Notes under the pieces: model-generated
What the model was told of the DNA's origin: nothing
Database searches by the model: none
Seen by the model: only the letters and a program-made list of their open reading frames with translations
Source: Anastatus disparis
Taxonomy: Eukaryota; Arthropoda; Insecta; Hymenoptera; Eupelmidae
Assembly: GCA_017163975.1 (NCBI GenBank)
Contig: JAFFSR010000251.1
Location: 1,922,001 to 1,986,000, forward strand
Reading direction: 5' to 3'
Length of the DNA stretch: 64,000 nt
Shown here: positions 49,641-60,980 of the stretch, piece by piece
Position numbering within the stretch: the first letter of the stretch is position 1
How the letters are laid out: each line of letters opens with the position of its first letter
Made by a program: the position numbers and the translations under genes

Positions 49641-51798
49641 AACAAACAGCTATTGAGTAAACAGTGCTAAAAATGATATTTTGTTTGGAATATTTGTTAA
49701 ATTAAGCTTAAGTTGTTAACGTCAAATATTTTCTTTTAAACATTTTTTCTACTAACTTTTACATATTGTGCATTTTTGACGTTAAAACTTCACTTATTTT
49801 CAAATATTTATTATCTTGCAACTATTCATTCAGTAGTTTAGTAATTTTATTTATTTACTTCTTAAAACAATATAATTTAATTTAACGCTAAAGATAAAAT
49901 TTCTCATAAGTAAACTCGTGTAAACAGTAGCAGGAAATGATTTTAAATTACTGTTTTATTAATAGCCAGGAGTTTGTTAAAAATGATGTAGCTGTTTGTT
50001 TTAATGAATATTATCATTATTTTATCGAAATTACAATGTTTATTAATTTTTTTGTTAAAATGCACTTAAAAAATTTATTGTTTAATGAATTCTTTATGTA
50101 ATTGTTGCTTTAAAATAAGATTTATTATTATTTTTTCTGAAATATATTTAAAAAGAAACTAAATTATATTCAAAATACTTGTTTTAAAAATAATTCGAAT
50201 AAAAACTAAGATTTATTCAAAATTTTCATTTTATAATTTTACAAAAATCAATGGATTTTAAAATTGAGCACACGCATACATACAAAGCACTTTAGAGCTG
50301 TGAAATGTGAATAAATTCTTAGACGCGTGATTAGAGCCGATTACTTCCCAGAAGTTAAGTTGACCTAAAATTTTGGTATTTTTATGTACTTATTTGAAAG
50401 CTGAGAAAATAAAAATGCTGTTATTCGATAACATCGTCGAAATAACTATCCTATGCAAGATAGAAATTTTTGACTTTTAATCATTTCATTTAAATTTATA
50501 ATTAAATATCAACATTACTTTTTTTGTCACTATAAAATAGAATTTTCATATTTGAGATTAAAATGTGAAAATTTTATTTTAGAAATATTCCTAAAGTATA
50601 AAAAAATAACAATCAATTGAAATTTAATCATCACTGAATTGTTCAATTGAAATAAAACTAAAAATTAAATGTGCCATACAGCAGGCTCATATGTCGCAGT
50701 AGATGAATGCCAAGTACAGTAAGACATCAAATTCTTATAAAAACGTCATTCAATTCCTTCCAACCATTCCAGCAAACCTATAAGATAATTTTAAGTTAAT
50801 TGAAAATTCTTCTTCGAATTCTTACGTTTTATTTTATTACCATCAGAATCATTGTTTGTACACATTTAGTACTTTTTTTTTCTCCTTTGTAATTATCCTC
50901 AACATTTTAATCAGCAACAATAAGATAATCAGAAAAGTTAAGTTTAAATCCTTAAAGCTTATACTCGTCTCTCTTTCTCTATAATACCAATTTCCTATTC
51001 CAATTTGGTACATCTCTTATTCTTCCTTTTAACTAAGAGAGAAATACTATATACGCCAACTGCATTGCTTCTAAATCTTGCAATGACTTGCGCGTGTTTC
51101 TTGTATAAACCCCAGGATGCTTATTTCACTTCTCCATCTTTCTCACTCTCTCTAGTAGTTCTCTTTCTCTCTTAACTTGTGTACTTCTCTTATTTCTTAT
51201 ACTTCGTGTTCGCTTTCTCGTTTAGTTCGCCTTTGAACTCTATGTTGTTGTACATGCGCTTTGATGTACACGTGTACTAAACGAGCATTTAACTGAATTT
51301 GATACAATTCATCAATTTGTTTTGCTGACGTCTAATTTAAACGTTGAACATGTCTTGTTCGCAAACTTTTATTTTTTACTTCTTCTTATTTATTGCTTTT
51401 TATCAAGATTAAAGGGTAGAATATGGCTGAAGTATAATAGTGTTCGTTGTTACTATTTTTATTGTGATTTAATGAATTAATGATTGTCATGACTTCATTA
51501 TGAGAATGTACGCACTTTTATATAAACTACATTGTCAATTAATGGTCTTCGAATTAAGCACAGGGTTATTTAGAACAAAAAATTTTTTATTTTTTACTTT
51601 AAAAATAATCTTTTTTGCTAATGTTTTTTAAAATTTTTATAAAATTAAAAGAAATTATTTTCTCAATCTGATAATTTTATTACATTTTTATTTATTTTTA
51701 GTGATTAATATTCAACAAGGGTAAAAAAAATAAGGTTGAAACTTGAATCATTTTCATTTTTAAATAAAATTTATCGTATTATTACAGACAAGTTATTT
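49641..51798. other. AT-rich non-coding DNA
   Basis: No gene is supported. CT-rich patches with TATATACG occur at 50965-51240. Confidence 0.45.
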
Positions 51799-52000
51799 TT
51801 TTATTATTATTATTTAACGTCGCTGTATTTATGCTTTCATTGCAATGCTAATTAACGACGGAGGTTGTCAGTGTGTTTGTGAACAAAGTACATGTAACGT
51901 ACAGTGGTGCTTGTATCAATCGGCTGAGAGCGGGAATCGAACTCGCGACTTCGAGAATACGAATCCATCGCTCTACCGAATGAGCCACTGACGACCTCGG
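51799..52000 (-). mobile_element. tRNA-derived SINE, copy 3
   Basis: Best-preserved copy. On the minus strand it starts CCGAGGTCGTCAGTGGCTCA. It has A-box-like TGGCTCATTCGGTAGAGC, B-box GAGTTCGATTCCC, body CACCACTGTACGTTACATG, and tail ATAAATACAGCGACGTTAAA followed by (ATA)n (the plus-strand ATT repeat at about 51805-51815). A simple-repeat tail is typical of SINEs mobilised by certain LINEs. A likely target duplication is AAGTTATTT (51790-51798) and AAGCTATTT (52003-52011). It lies about 0.4 kb from the LINE relic, but their tails share no obvious sequence. Confidence 0.88.
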
Positions 52001-52389
52001 AAAAGCTATTTATTTAGTTTAAACAATACTTTACATTCAAATATAATTTTTTTAAGTATTAACTTAGTAAATTACATAATTTTAAATTTATTATTAAAAA
52101 TTTATAGATAACTTTAAAATTATAGCATATAAAAATTTTGCATATATTAATCAATAATTATCATTTAAATCTGTTTGAATTAGGTAATTTTTATAAAGCA
52201 ATAACATTTTGGTAAGTCTTTACATGTTCATAAAACTATTTAGTGCACGTAAATTAAATGCACTTTTAATGAATTTCGATTAAGAATTCGTGAAATTTTA
52301 AATAAATTGACTTTCCCTTTTGTCTTACAAACAAATAGAGCTTCTACTTTGTAATCAAATATTACCGTAAACATAAGATGCAAGCATTT
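52001..52389. other. AT-rich DNA between SINE and LINE relic
   Basis: No convincing coding remnant. The last 100 bases may still belong to the LINE reverse transcriptase but are too decayed to align by eye. Confidence 0.35.
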
Positions 52390-53600
52390 ATTTAAAGTGG
52401 TACTTTGATTGTTCCATAAAATAAGTGTTCAGCACCTTAATCGTCGAGTGATTTTAGACCTATTGCTATTTTATGTTTTCTTTCAAAGGTTCTTGAGAAG
52501 ATTGCTCATGATTAGGTGCAGGAGTACAATGAGAAGCATTGAATACTTGATCACATGCAGTAGGGTTTTTGAAAACATCATTTGACGCAAATAGCTGCAC
52601 TTAAAATAACAGATGATATAAGAACAAAAGTGGGTGAAAAACTTGATAAGTTACTCTTATTGCTTGATATCAGTACAGTTTTTGACACAATTTTATTATC
52701 TGAATTACTGATGAGACTTAAATCTATAGGGTTTTCCAAGTCCACTGTCGCGTGGATTTACTTTTATATTTGGGGAAGGGAGCAAAGGGTTTCTACAAGC
52801 TCCGAAGAGAATTTGAGTTAGTTAAGATCTAATCTTGAAGTCCTATAGGGATTGGCGCTGGGGCCCTTGTTATTTTGCTAGTATATTAATAAAGTACGTG
52901 ACGTTTTTGACTCTGGATGCGTTGAGCATATATTATATGCTGATAATTTACAAAATTACATCCAGGTTCCACGAGAGAAGTTGAACGAGGATATTCTTGT
53001 CATGGAATATGGTGATTCACTTACTTTGAATTTTGATGAAACTGAGGCAAACATCTCTGACGATGGATAATCAATCTTAGGAGAAGTTTTGGTGTTCCTT
53101 TTTCTAGCATTGTGACGAGTCTTGGTATTGTGTTGCACTCTAAATTAACGTAGCTCCACTACATATTAATATGAATATTAAAAAATTCAGCACGTGTGTA
53201 GGCTGCCTACGTTTTTTCCCTTGACACACTATTAAGACTGCGCGAAAACAACTCATGACTATCCTTCGATTACTTCACTTGGATTACCACTCAGCGCTTA
53301 TGATCAATGCATCTTACGAGTTGAAAGGAATATGTAAGACAAATACAAGTTGGCTGCATACTGTTTTGAGGAGACAGTATTTTTTGGCTGTACTCATGTA
53401 CAAAAACGTATGTACGAATATACCGGAGTAACTTGTGAGTCTCTTTACCAGATTGTCCCTAAAGTACCTTATAGCGGAGAGATTAGGACTTAATGATGCC
53501 TTTTATGCGCATTGAGACTAAAATGAAATTTTTCCAAGTACAAGATACAAATTTTTAAAATTTTCAACCTACTGAACATAAAGCTCTTCCATCACTCAGC
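52390..53600 (+). mobile_element. Decayed LINE reverse transcriptase (jockey/R1-like non-LTR retrotransposon)
   Basis: Translating with frame changes and stops gives a recognisable non-LTR reverse transcriptase. SDFRPIAILCFLSKVLEKIA starts at 52447. LLLLLDISTVFDTI lies around 52650-52692 (motif A, usually LDFSKAFDTI). LKSIGFSKSTVAWIYFYI follows, then LALGPLLF near 52855 (from a PQGSVLGPLLF-type box) and HILYADNLQNYIQV at 52927-52968. The catalytic YADD box reads YADN (52936-52947). Stops occur within the first 60 codons and after 52818, and frames shift near 52840 and after 53060, so it is dead. Later fragments around 53260-53470 resemble the C-terminal region of such proteins. No 5' part (endonuclease) is seen, consistent with 5' truncation. 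Only one stretch (52582-52821) is an intact open frame. Confidence 0.85.
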
Positions 53601-54886
53601 AGGTTTCGCTGCATATACAGTGGTACGAATGTATTTATTGATATAAAAGATGGTTTGGATGTACATGAAGTGAGTAAGATAGATTTCATGTTAATAACTT
53701 CATTGAATGTAATTTATTCATGTAATTTATTTTATTGTATTAATATTAATTTTACTGCTTTGATGATGAATATTACTTGACAGTATTTTGTATTTATTTA
53801 TAGCTTTACGATGTGTATTTTGATCATCTGTAATATCATTTTTCAAGCGACATATATTATAAATTTTAGTTTGTTGACTAATATGATACGATGCAATATT
53901 ACGTAAAAACGGTGTTATTTAATATTATTTTACACACTATTTTTGTACTTCCATTACAAAATAAATAAACATCTATCCATATCTACTTCTCAGGAAAATA
54001 CTTCGTGATTGCCTTTAGCTATCCATGATGAACCAAAATTAAGGATACATTACATAGCATTAAACGGTTTTCTCAAAACCGAAATAATAACAAAACAAAG
54101 CGATACGAAATCCAATTGAAATTTCTGGAAAATACTTTTCAACCTATTTTGAATATACATTAAAATATTTACTGCAAATACATTGTAAACAAAGTTATTT
54201 GAAACAAATATTTAAACAAGTTCAATAAATTTTAAATACAATTAGTTCAAAAATTTCTACTGCCTGCGCTTGAAAATAAATTTTCAAAAATGTATTGAGG
54301 TTAATTAAAAACAATTAAACTGAATTATTAATATCAATCCCATAAAGAAATATATCCCCATGATACGGCGGTATTCGTATTAAAATTTCTTGTTTCGTCC
54401 TTATCTCAAAAGGTAAAACTTATTTAAATCTAATACATTTCCTGCGCGTGGTTAATCCAAATGGCCCAAGTAACACGGCTTCCATGTGTTTTAAGGCGCT
54501 GTTAACACATTAGATTGCTTCGACTAGAATCTGATACGGTTTTTCCTTTCCTTTATATTCTATTAACATCGTCCGAGATTTAAAAAGCACAAAGCTAAAC
54601 AAAATCGTTGGCAGAACAAAAATAATTCCGACAAGAATTTTTTCAACTGGCTCCATCAATTAAAACCTGAAATCTATAAAGTTCGGACTCGAGGAAATTG
54701 TTGATAAAACAAATATGTTTCTGATCTAGTAAAACCTGTTTAATTGAAAAATATGGATATTTTGAGGCAATAAAGATAGAATAACAGCGCGATTATCATT
54801 ACATTAATTGCAATGTATTTTTAATTTATTTAACGTGCGAACAAATTTTGTTGAATTTTTTTAATTGGTAAAAAATTTAATAATCA
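53601..54886. other. Possible LINE 3' region then non-coding DNA
   Basis: Up to about 53960 the sequence could be the LINE 3' untranslated end; no poly-A or target duplication was identified. The rest is AT-rich DNA without a gene. Confidence 0.35.
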
Positions 54887-54953
54887 CTGAAAAAAAAATC
54901 TTTATTGCTAAATCCATGCTGGAAAATCTCACGTGAGATTTTGCAGTAAAGAT
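54887..54953. repeat. Nested palindromes
   Basis: A perfect 20-bp palindrome AAAATCTCACGTGAGATTTT (about 54923-54942), centred on the E-box CACGTG, sits inside outer arms AATCTTTATTGC and GCAGTAAAGATT (11 of 12 complementary). The left edge reads CACTGAAAAAAAAATC, similar in style to the right edge of the repeat at 2331-2775. It may be the end of a small DNA element or a bHLH binding site. Confidence 0.55.
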
Positions 54954-55231
54954 TATAAATATTTAAAGTTATCTGCTTGGCCTTCGTCGAGTAATTTATA
55001 AGAACTTCAATTTGTCTACATTTATATAGTGGTAATATATTTATCCTTGTTTGAAAATTTTCATCAAAAGGATCGTGGATCCGGTCACAATATACATTAC
55101 TGCAATCAAATTACAAGATATTAAAAAAATAACAACAAAATATATAGACGAGGAATATAATCAAATTTAACTAAAATCTCTTATTATATTATTTTAAATC
55201 TTAATAACCCATCAAAATTGTGACGGAACAT

Positions 55232-55357
55232 CGATAGGTTTGTTATCACGGATTTCTAATTAGAGATGCTATTATGCGACCTGACAGAGAGCCGTACATG
55301 ACAAAGCGCTCCGCCTATCGTCACGCTAGGATTAGAAATATGATAGGGGCTCTCTGT
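55232..55357. other. Interleaved inverted repeats, possible structured RNA
   Basis: Three complementary pairs alternate. CGATAGG (55232-55238) pairs with CCTATCG (55314-55320). ATTTCTAAT (55252-55260) pairs with ATTAGAAAT (55331-55339). ACAGAGAGCC (55284-55293) pairs with GGCTCTCTGT (55348-55357). The order A-B-C-A'-B'-C' is that of a pseudoknot rather than a simple hairpin. The block is GC-richer than its flanks. It has no open frame. Whether it is a transcribed RNA, a transposon end or chance is open. Confidence 0.4.
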
Positions 55358-56560
55358 TTGAAGTGGGAAGCCTTATTTGAATTTTTATTTAGGCTATCGG
55401 TTAACACCGTAACCTGAGAATTGAAAATTCCGGTTCGGTTATATATATTATTTTTTTTTATAGATTTACTGGCTTCGTTGATATTATCATCGCGTTAATG
55501 ATGGAAAAATTAAAATTAATTGTATGCTAAATGTAAAATATATTAAATAAGAAAATTTTCCTTTCGTTTTGTTTTCCTGTTTCGTTCAAAATATAAATCT
55601 ATTTTTATTATATTTTGCGATCAGAAATATAACTTTTGAAACCTAAAATCTTTAATGCATAATGTAAGAATTCCAGATTTCTTAATTGGAATCTTTTGAA
55701 TTTTCTTATCAGAATTTCCGGTCGAATTCCGACAAAATACTATATTCCAACCGGAAAATTCCTCATTATAATCTGGTCAGCTTTAATTATAAATTTTTAA
55801 GAATATTTAAAATCTCGCATTATAATTTCAAATCATTTAGCCGGCAATGTGTATCTTTGCCTTTTTTCAAATTTTCACGATCATAATAAATACACTGAAA
55901 TATTTTAGCTCATGAATAATGTATTTAATTATCGGGTTTAATTAAGTAATGAGCAGCATGTTATAATACAAAATGATCAATGATAATCTTCTATTTCACT
56001 GGACATTGATATTATGTATATTTAATCAGAGCTAATGCGCCAATACAGCATTGTTTAATCAAAGTGTAAAATGCAAACAATATTAAAACCTGCAAATTAT
56101 CCATAAATAGTTGTTGAGCTGTATAATTTTCGCAAATTTAATAATTCATGTTGTTTGTACAAAAATAATCATTGCCGCCTTTATTAGCTTCATAATTATA
56201 TATAATCAGAAAAATTAATCTATAATTTTGTAATGATAAGTTATTTTCTGTATTTCGAAAGAAAACGTTTTATATAATTTATCCTTTAAAGGTGATAAAT
56301 TAATTTTGGGCAAAAGGTTTCGAGTTAAATCCATTAATCAGGGGAACGATTAAACAATAATCTTTCGAAAAACAAGAGAAAAAAGAAGGAAGGCAAGAGC
56401 ATTCAATAAATGATACGTACTTAAACAAAGCCATAATTATGTCTCTTAAGATTTTTTAAAATTTGTTTATTACATTAAATTCAATACAATTATTTTTCTT
56501 TCCACCTCAAAGGCATAATTACTGACGAATTAGCGTTACCTTTACGATTCAAATGACGTC
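55358..56560. other. AT-rich non-coding DNA
   Basis: No gene is supported. The less AT-rich segment at 55358-55440 (GGCTATCGGTTAACACCG, then CCGGTTCGGTTA) may belong with the preceding structured block. Confidence 0.4.
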
Positions 56561-56960
56561 ATAAAGCCGTTCTTATCCACTAGCACCATCGAAATCACAA
56601 GAGATATATATTTTTTTTCCTCTTCCCTTCTCTCTGTCTTTCTTTAATTTCAACTGCAACGTAAGGAAAAAGACTTTGAAGATCTATATAAGCCGATCTT
56701 TCTCTTTCTCGCTGGCGTTCCCTTTTCCTTCAGATGAATATCTCCCCGATCGAATGATTCGTATGTGTCTACGCTAAAAACGTTATAAAATACAACGATC
56801 TCGCATGAGGACTCTTTTATTATATCGAATATACGTCGGGACCACCCATGCTCGTTTCATTGAACGCAAGCTAAATTCGTCTTTGAAAGAAAAAAAAAGA
56901 AAAGAAAGATGGTTGCGTATATATTCTGATGCAGACACTTTGCGATAATAATATAATGAT
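56561..56960. promoter_or_regulatory. Candidate regulatory island
   Basis: A less AT-rich block with CT tracts (56615-56645 and 56698-56735), a CGTCGGGACCACCCATG segment near 56834 and AAGATCTATATAAGCC (about 56678, TATA-like TATATAAG). A transcript start could be near 56715, but no exon follows. Confidence 0.3.
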
Positions 56961-57703
56961 CTATTGACACTTTATCATAACGACTAATGCACTTGGCTGG
57001 AGTAATCAAGATTTTATTGGTTCTTCTTTTCTTTTATTATCAGCGTTGATGTATATTCAATCATAGATACTCAATATTTTAGATCGAAATAATTATAGTA
57101 TCGGTTTCACGTACTGTAATGGTATTAAAACTATAAATTTTTAACTAGATTATTGTCATTGGCGAAGATATTATTATAACTTTATTTTTAAAAGATATGC
57201 ACTTGGTTCATTTTATTGAGAATTTCTATTTGGTAATGTAATTGTTATAATTCAATAAGAGTGAATATCGTCATTTAGAAGATTACAAGATATCGTTCTA
57301 GAACAACTTTAATTTTAGAATAATAAGGTTTAAATTGATTTTGTTTTACATGAAAGCTAACTTTATAAAATTATTATAGAATTATTAAATAAGCCATAAT
57401 TTCGTTTATTTAAAGAAAATTTTATAATCAAGTTTTAAAAATTTATCCAATTTTTATTCTTATTCAAAATTTTACCAAAAAATTTTCTTTAAAAATTTTC
57501 CAAAGAATTTCGAGACAAAACGACCTATCAAAACAAAAGGAATCGCTAAAGGGCAGATGTTAAGAAGAAAAAGGAAAAAATAACACCCAATCTGTTATAG
57601 GCAGAGAAAAATTACATAACGGTATCGTGAATTATACAAGTGCCTCCGCTGCAAAAAAAATCATATCCGCTCGATATTTGACACGAGCGAACGTTAAAAG
57701 AAC
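56961..57703. other. AT-rich non-coding DNA
   Basis: No gene seen. Confidence 0.4.
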
Positions 57704-57741
57704 GACCAGGTACATTAGATAAGAATCTGCCGTACCTGGTC
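57704..57741. repeat. Perfect 10-bp stem-loop followed by a T run
   Basis: GACCAGGTAC (57704-57713) pairs exactly with GTACCTGGTC (57732-57741) around an 18-base loop, and TTTTTTCTTC follows directly. The layout resembles the end of a small pol III transcript, but no promoter boxes are evident. A chance palindrome cannot be excluded. Confidence 0.5.
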
Positions 57742-58320
57742 TTTTTTCTTCTTACTCTTGAAACTGCCTACTACGTGTATTCGTGTATAATGCAAATATA
57801 TGCTTTGTAAGGTAAAAAAAGACGAAAAAAAAAATTAAAAGTAGAAAAGGTATAAGGAAAAATCTAAGGTAGAAAAATAAAAGGATTAAAAATTTAACCT
57901 TTCACATGCTAAAGCTCTCGAGATTTTCGGCATATATCAAACCTAATACAGCTTCATTTGCAGCCTGGGATTACGTGTCTTGTATATTAAGGTTTCACAA
58001 GCAGGAAATTAAAAAAAAATTAAAAAGAAAAGAAAGAGTATTAAAGACCAGAAGAAACAAAAGTTAGAAAAAAAAAGAAGAAGGAGTCCTTCCTTAGTTT
58101 TAATTCTAGCATAAATTATCATCTAATTAGCAGAAGCGCGCGAGCGAGTGAGCGAGCTACTCGTCTCATCGGTTCCCATGTATATATGACTTCCGCATTA
58201 AGGATATATATGCCTTGAACGTGTATACGTCGAGCACGTGTATAGGTCGAGCCTCTCTTTATTTAGTTTAATCATTGAGAGAGAAAAAAAAAGAGGAAAG
58301 ATCGTGTTTACTGTGTGAAT
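57742..58320. other. Tract/CpG island with a 17-bp tandem duplication
   Basis: A-rich and purine-rich DNA precedes a CpG-dense segment (GAAGCGCGCGAGCGAGTGAG at about 58133). The segment ACGTGTATACGTCGAGC is repeated as ACGTGTATAGGTCGAGC at about 58218-58252. TATATATG motifs flank it. It is likely regulatory DNA; no gene is supported. Confidence 0.4.
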
Positions 58321-60500
58321 GATTCGATATATAAATGTATTAGGATCCCAATCAATCGTCACTGGTTACAAAGTACGGTTATTGGAAAGTTAAATATATT
58401 GTCGTTGATATCTCAGCTATACTTAGTAACCATAATTTCAACAAGTTTCTTGATTATCAAACTCGCGATAATGGAAACTTATATTTACGTACTGTTGATA
58501 TGATTATTTTAATAATTACTAATAGACCAAAATTAATATAATAAAATGTTTATTACTTGTATATATTTTTTAAACTATTAAACTTTCATTAAATTTTCTC
58601 CTTTTATACAATTAAATTAAACGTTATAAAAATAAATAAACAAAATAATTCAATGCAATAAAAATCTTTTTAGGATAACGCTCAACGTACCGAGAGTAAG
58701 CCGTTACGAAAAATATAATTAAATAATAAAAATAAGAAAAAATAAAAAGCTAAAATACAGTAAACTAATTTTTCATTATGCAATTAAGACATCAGGTATA
58801 CATTAGGCTTGGAAAAAATAAAGTAGTAAAATGGTATACCTCTTGATTAAACGTGTATAACACTGATTCTAAAACTTTTCATACCGACTAACGGATTTAA
58901 AAACATTAACGAATTTTTCTACGGTATCATCCCTCCAATTAAGTTACGATAAAAGTTACAATTAAATCACAATAAAATTAGATTACCGTTTTTAACCGAA
59001 AAAAAAGAAAGGAGAGAAAGAGAGAAATCCTTTAATTAAAAAATTTTTTAATTAAAAGCCGTGAGAAAAGTTGCTTATGTGTGTATGTATATATATGTCT
59101 AAGCGTGCGAAACGCACACCCGCACTGACTATTATACCATTTATACGCTGTAGCATAGGGTTATATACTTTTTTTTTTCAAACGAGAGAAAAAAAGCTTG
59201 AAAGATTTAAATAAATTTAAAGTTTAACAAAGTTTTGTTAATGACGTAATAATGGCAATTAATTTAATACTTGGTATTAAGCTAGAAACATCAATGCGAA
59301 TATAGCGTTTGAAAAGTATATAAAACCAAGGGGAAAAAGAAGAGCATTCAGGTATACAAAAATAAAATAAATAAGAAACACGTGTACTCCAATAAGTAAA
59401 AGACCAGATATATAGTGCGAACGAGGAAAGGAAAAAGGAACGATTTACAAAGTGATTACCACTGTAATCATCGCGCGCTAATTTCTGAATATTTCCTCTT
59501 TCCTTTAATCCCACTTCGATTTCTTCAATATTTTTTCTTTCACTTCATACGTACATCCATCTTTCTGTCATTCAATCCTTGTTACGGTTAACAGCTCTGA
59601 AACGCTGCTAATTATAGTTATTATTAAATTTGTTCGATTTGCGGATACGATAGACTTCGTGATGAATTATTTTTCTTGTGCGGTAAGTTATGATGTAACT
59701 TGTAATGGAGTTTATTTTTAGAGAAATAAAATGAATTACATAATATTCTGTTACAGATTGATATCAAATAATTAAGTAGAATGTTAATTAAGAAGATTCT
59801 TAAGATAATGATGAAAACAGAGTTAAATGATTCAATTAAATTTGATAAGTAGATAACATCTCTAATTGGAAAAAATAAAAAAATTCGTCTTACAAAAGAT
59901 CTTTATGAAAATTTTTCTTAAAATGAATGTCATATAAATAATAAGGAATATTTCTGAATCACTAATATAAACCAAATCTACCTCTTTTCTTTATAAAATA
60001 TAAATTTTAACATTTCTGCAATTATTTTTAATCGTTAATATAATTAAAAATATGAAATAAAAAGCAATAGTCAATGTTTCGTATTTCGTTTGGTCAATAA
60101 TCTGCACAAAGCGTTTTGCGAATAAAAGCTCATATTATGTGGTTACTAATATATCATAATTACAAAAAGGTATTTCTCGCGTTTACTGAAAATTGAAGGT
60201 TCAAAATTGTATATTTCCAGTTTCAAAATTATTACGTGTAATCAATCACAAAAACATTATCGTTCTCATTATTATCCTCGTCATTAATTCATCAGTAGTC
60301 CTGACAATAAAAATATTTAAAAAATTTTAAAAATTAAAATGTTTATAAAATTCTTATATAATCTGGTTAACTATTGAAATTAAACAAAACAAAAAAAAAC
60401 AAATCAGTACCACCCATTACAACATCAACAACAAAATCCAATATCCATTCGATAGTAAGATAAAATTAAACCCCCAATGAATGTCATTAAAACCGACACA
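58321..60500. other. AT-rich non-coding DNA with one small island
   Basis: An imperfect palindrome of about 29 bp (TTTAATTAAAAAATTTTTTA core) lies at about 59032-59060. A small patch with GTATATATATGTC and CGTGCGAAACGCAC follows at 59080-59125. The 96-codon minus-strand frame at 59224-59514 is rich in F, S and Y and has no known domain; it is probably spurious. Confidence 0.4.
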
Positions 60501-60980
60501 TGCTCTCTTCTGATCTCTTAAAGTTACAAAATAACGTCTGCAGTGAAGGAAGTGCTTTAAGTCACGCGTCGATTAGACCACAGCCAGACGTTGTACGTGT
60601 ATATATAGCCGCATCTCTTGCATTGCTTGGTATATACACACACAGCCCCGGCGATAATTAAACGGCGACTAGCTGCCTAGGCGATACGACGCTCTAATAA
60701 GCAAGCCGCACACCTACTATGTACCATTGCTCTTGTTTTATTCCCTTCGCCGTGTATATATATATATACACGCGGCTAAAGTAATTGGGTGTTGAGATCG
60801 ACGCTTGCACGCGGTTCTAAAAGAAAAGGAAGAAAAAAGAGAAGAGTAAAGGATACAAGAGACTGATCGATCGATTTTGAATCTCGATGCTTTTTGAATT
60901 TTACATAAATAAATGCGCGCGAGTGTGGGTGTGCGTGTATAAGCACCGAAGTATACGTTTGTGTACTGAAGTATCAGAAT
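60501..60980 (+). promoter_or_regulatory. Candidate promoter/enhancer island
   Basis: One of the most complex, CpG-rich blocks: AGTCACGCGTCGATTAGACC, then CCACAGCCAGACGTTGTACG, a TATA-like GTATATATAGCCGC at about 60599, CCCCGGCGATAATTAAACGG and CTGCCTAGGCGATACGACGC. A start near 60635 would fit the TATA. It also holds a second TATATATATATACACGCGG at about 60755. No coding frame is associated. Confidence 0.4.

Noticed and set aside
49224..49645. Several overlapping frames of 80-114 codons on both strands
   Set aside because: They overlap in different phases within CT-rich sequence, which cannot all be genes, and none shows a family signature.
59224..59514. 96-codon minus-strand frame
   Set aside because: Its Phe/Ser/Tyr-rich content fits purine-rich plus-strand sequence; no domain or splice context was found.
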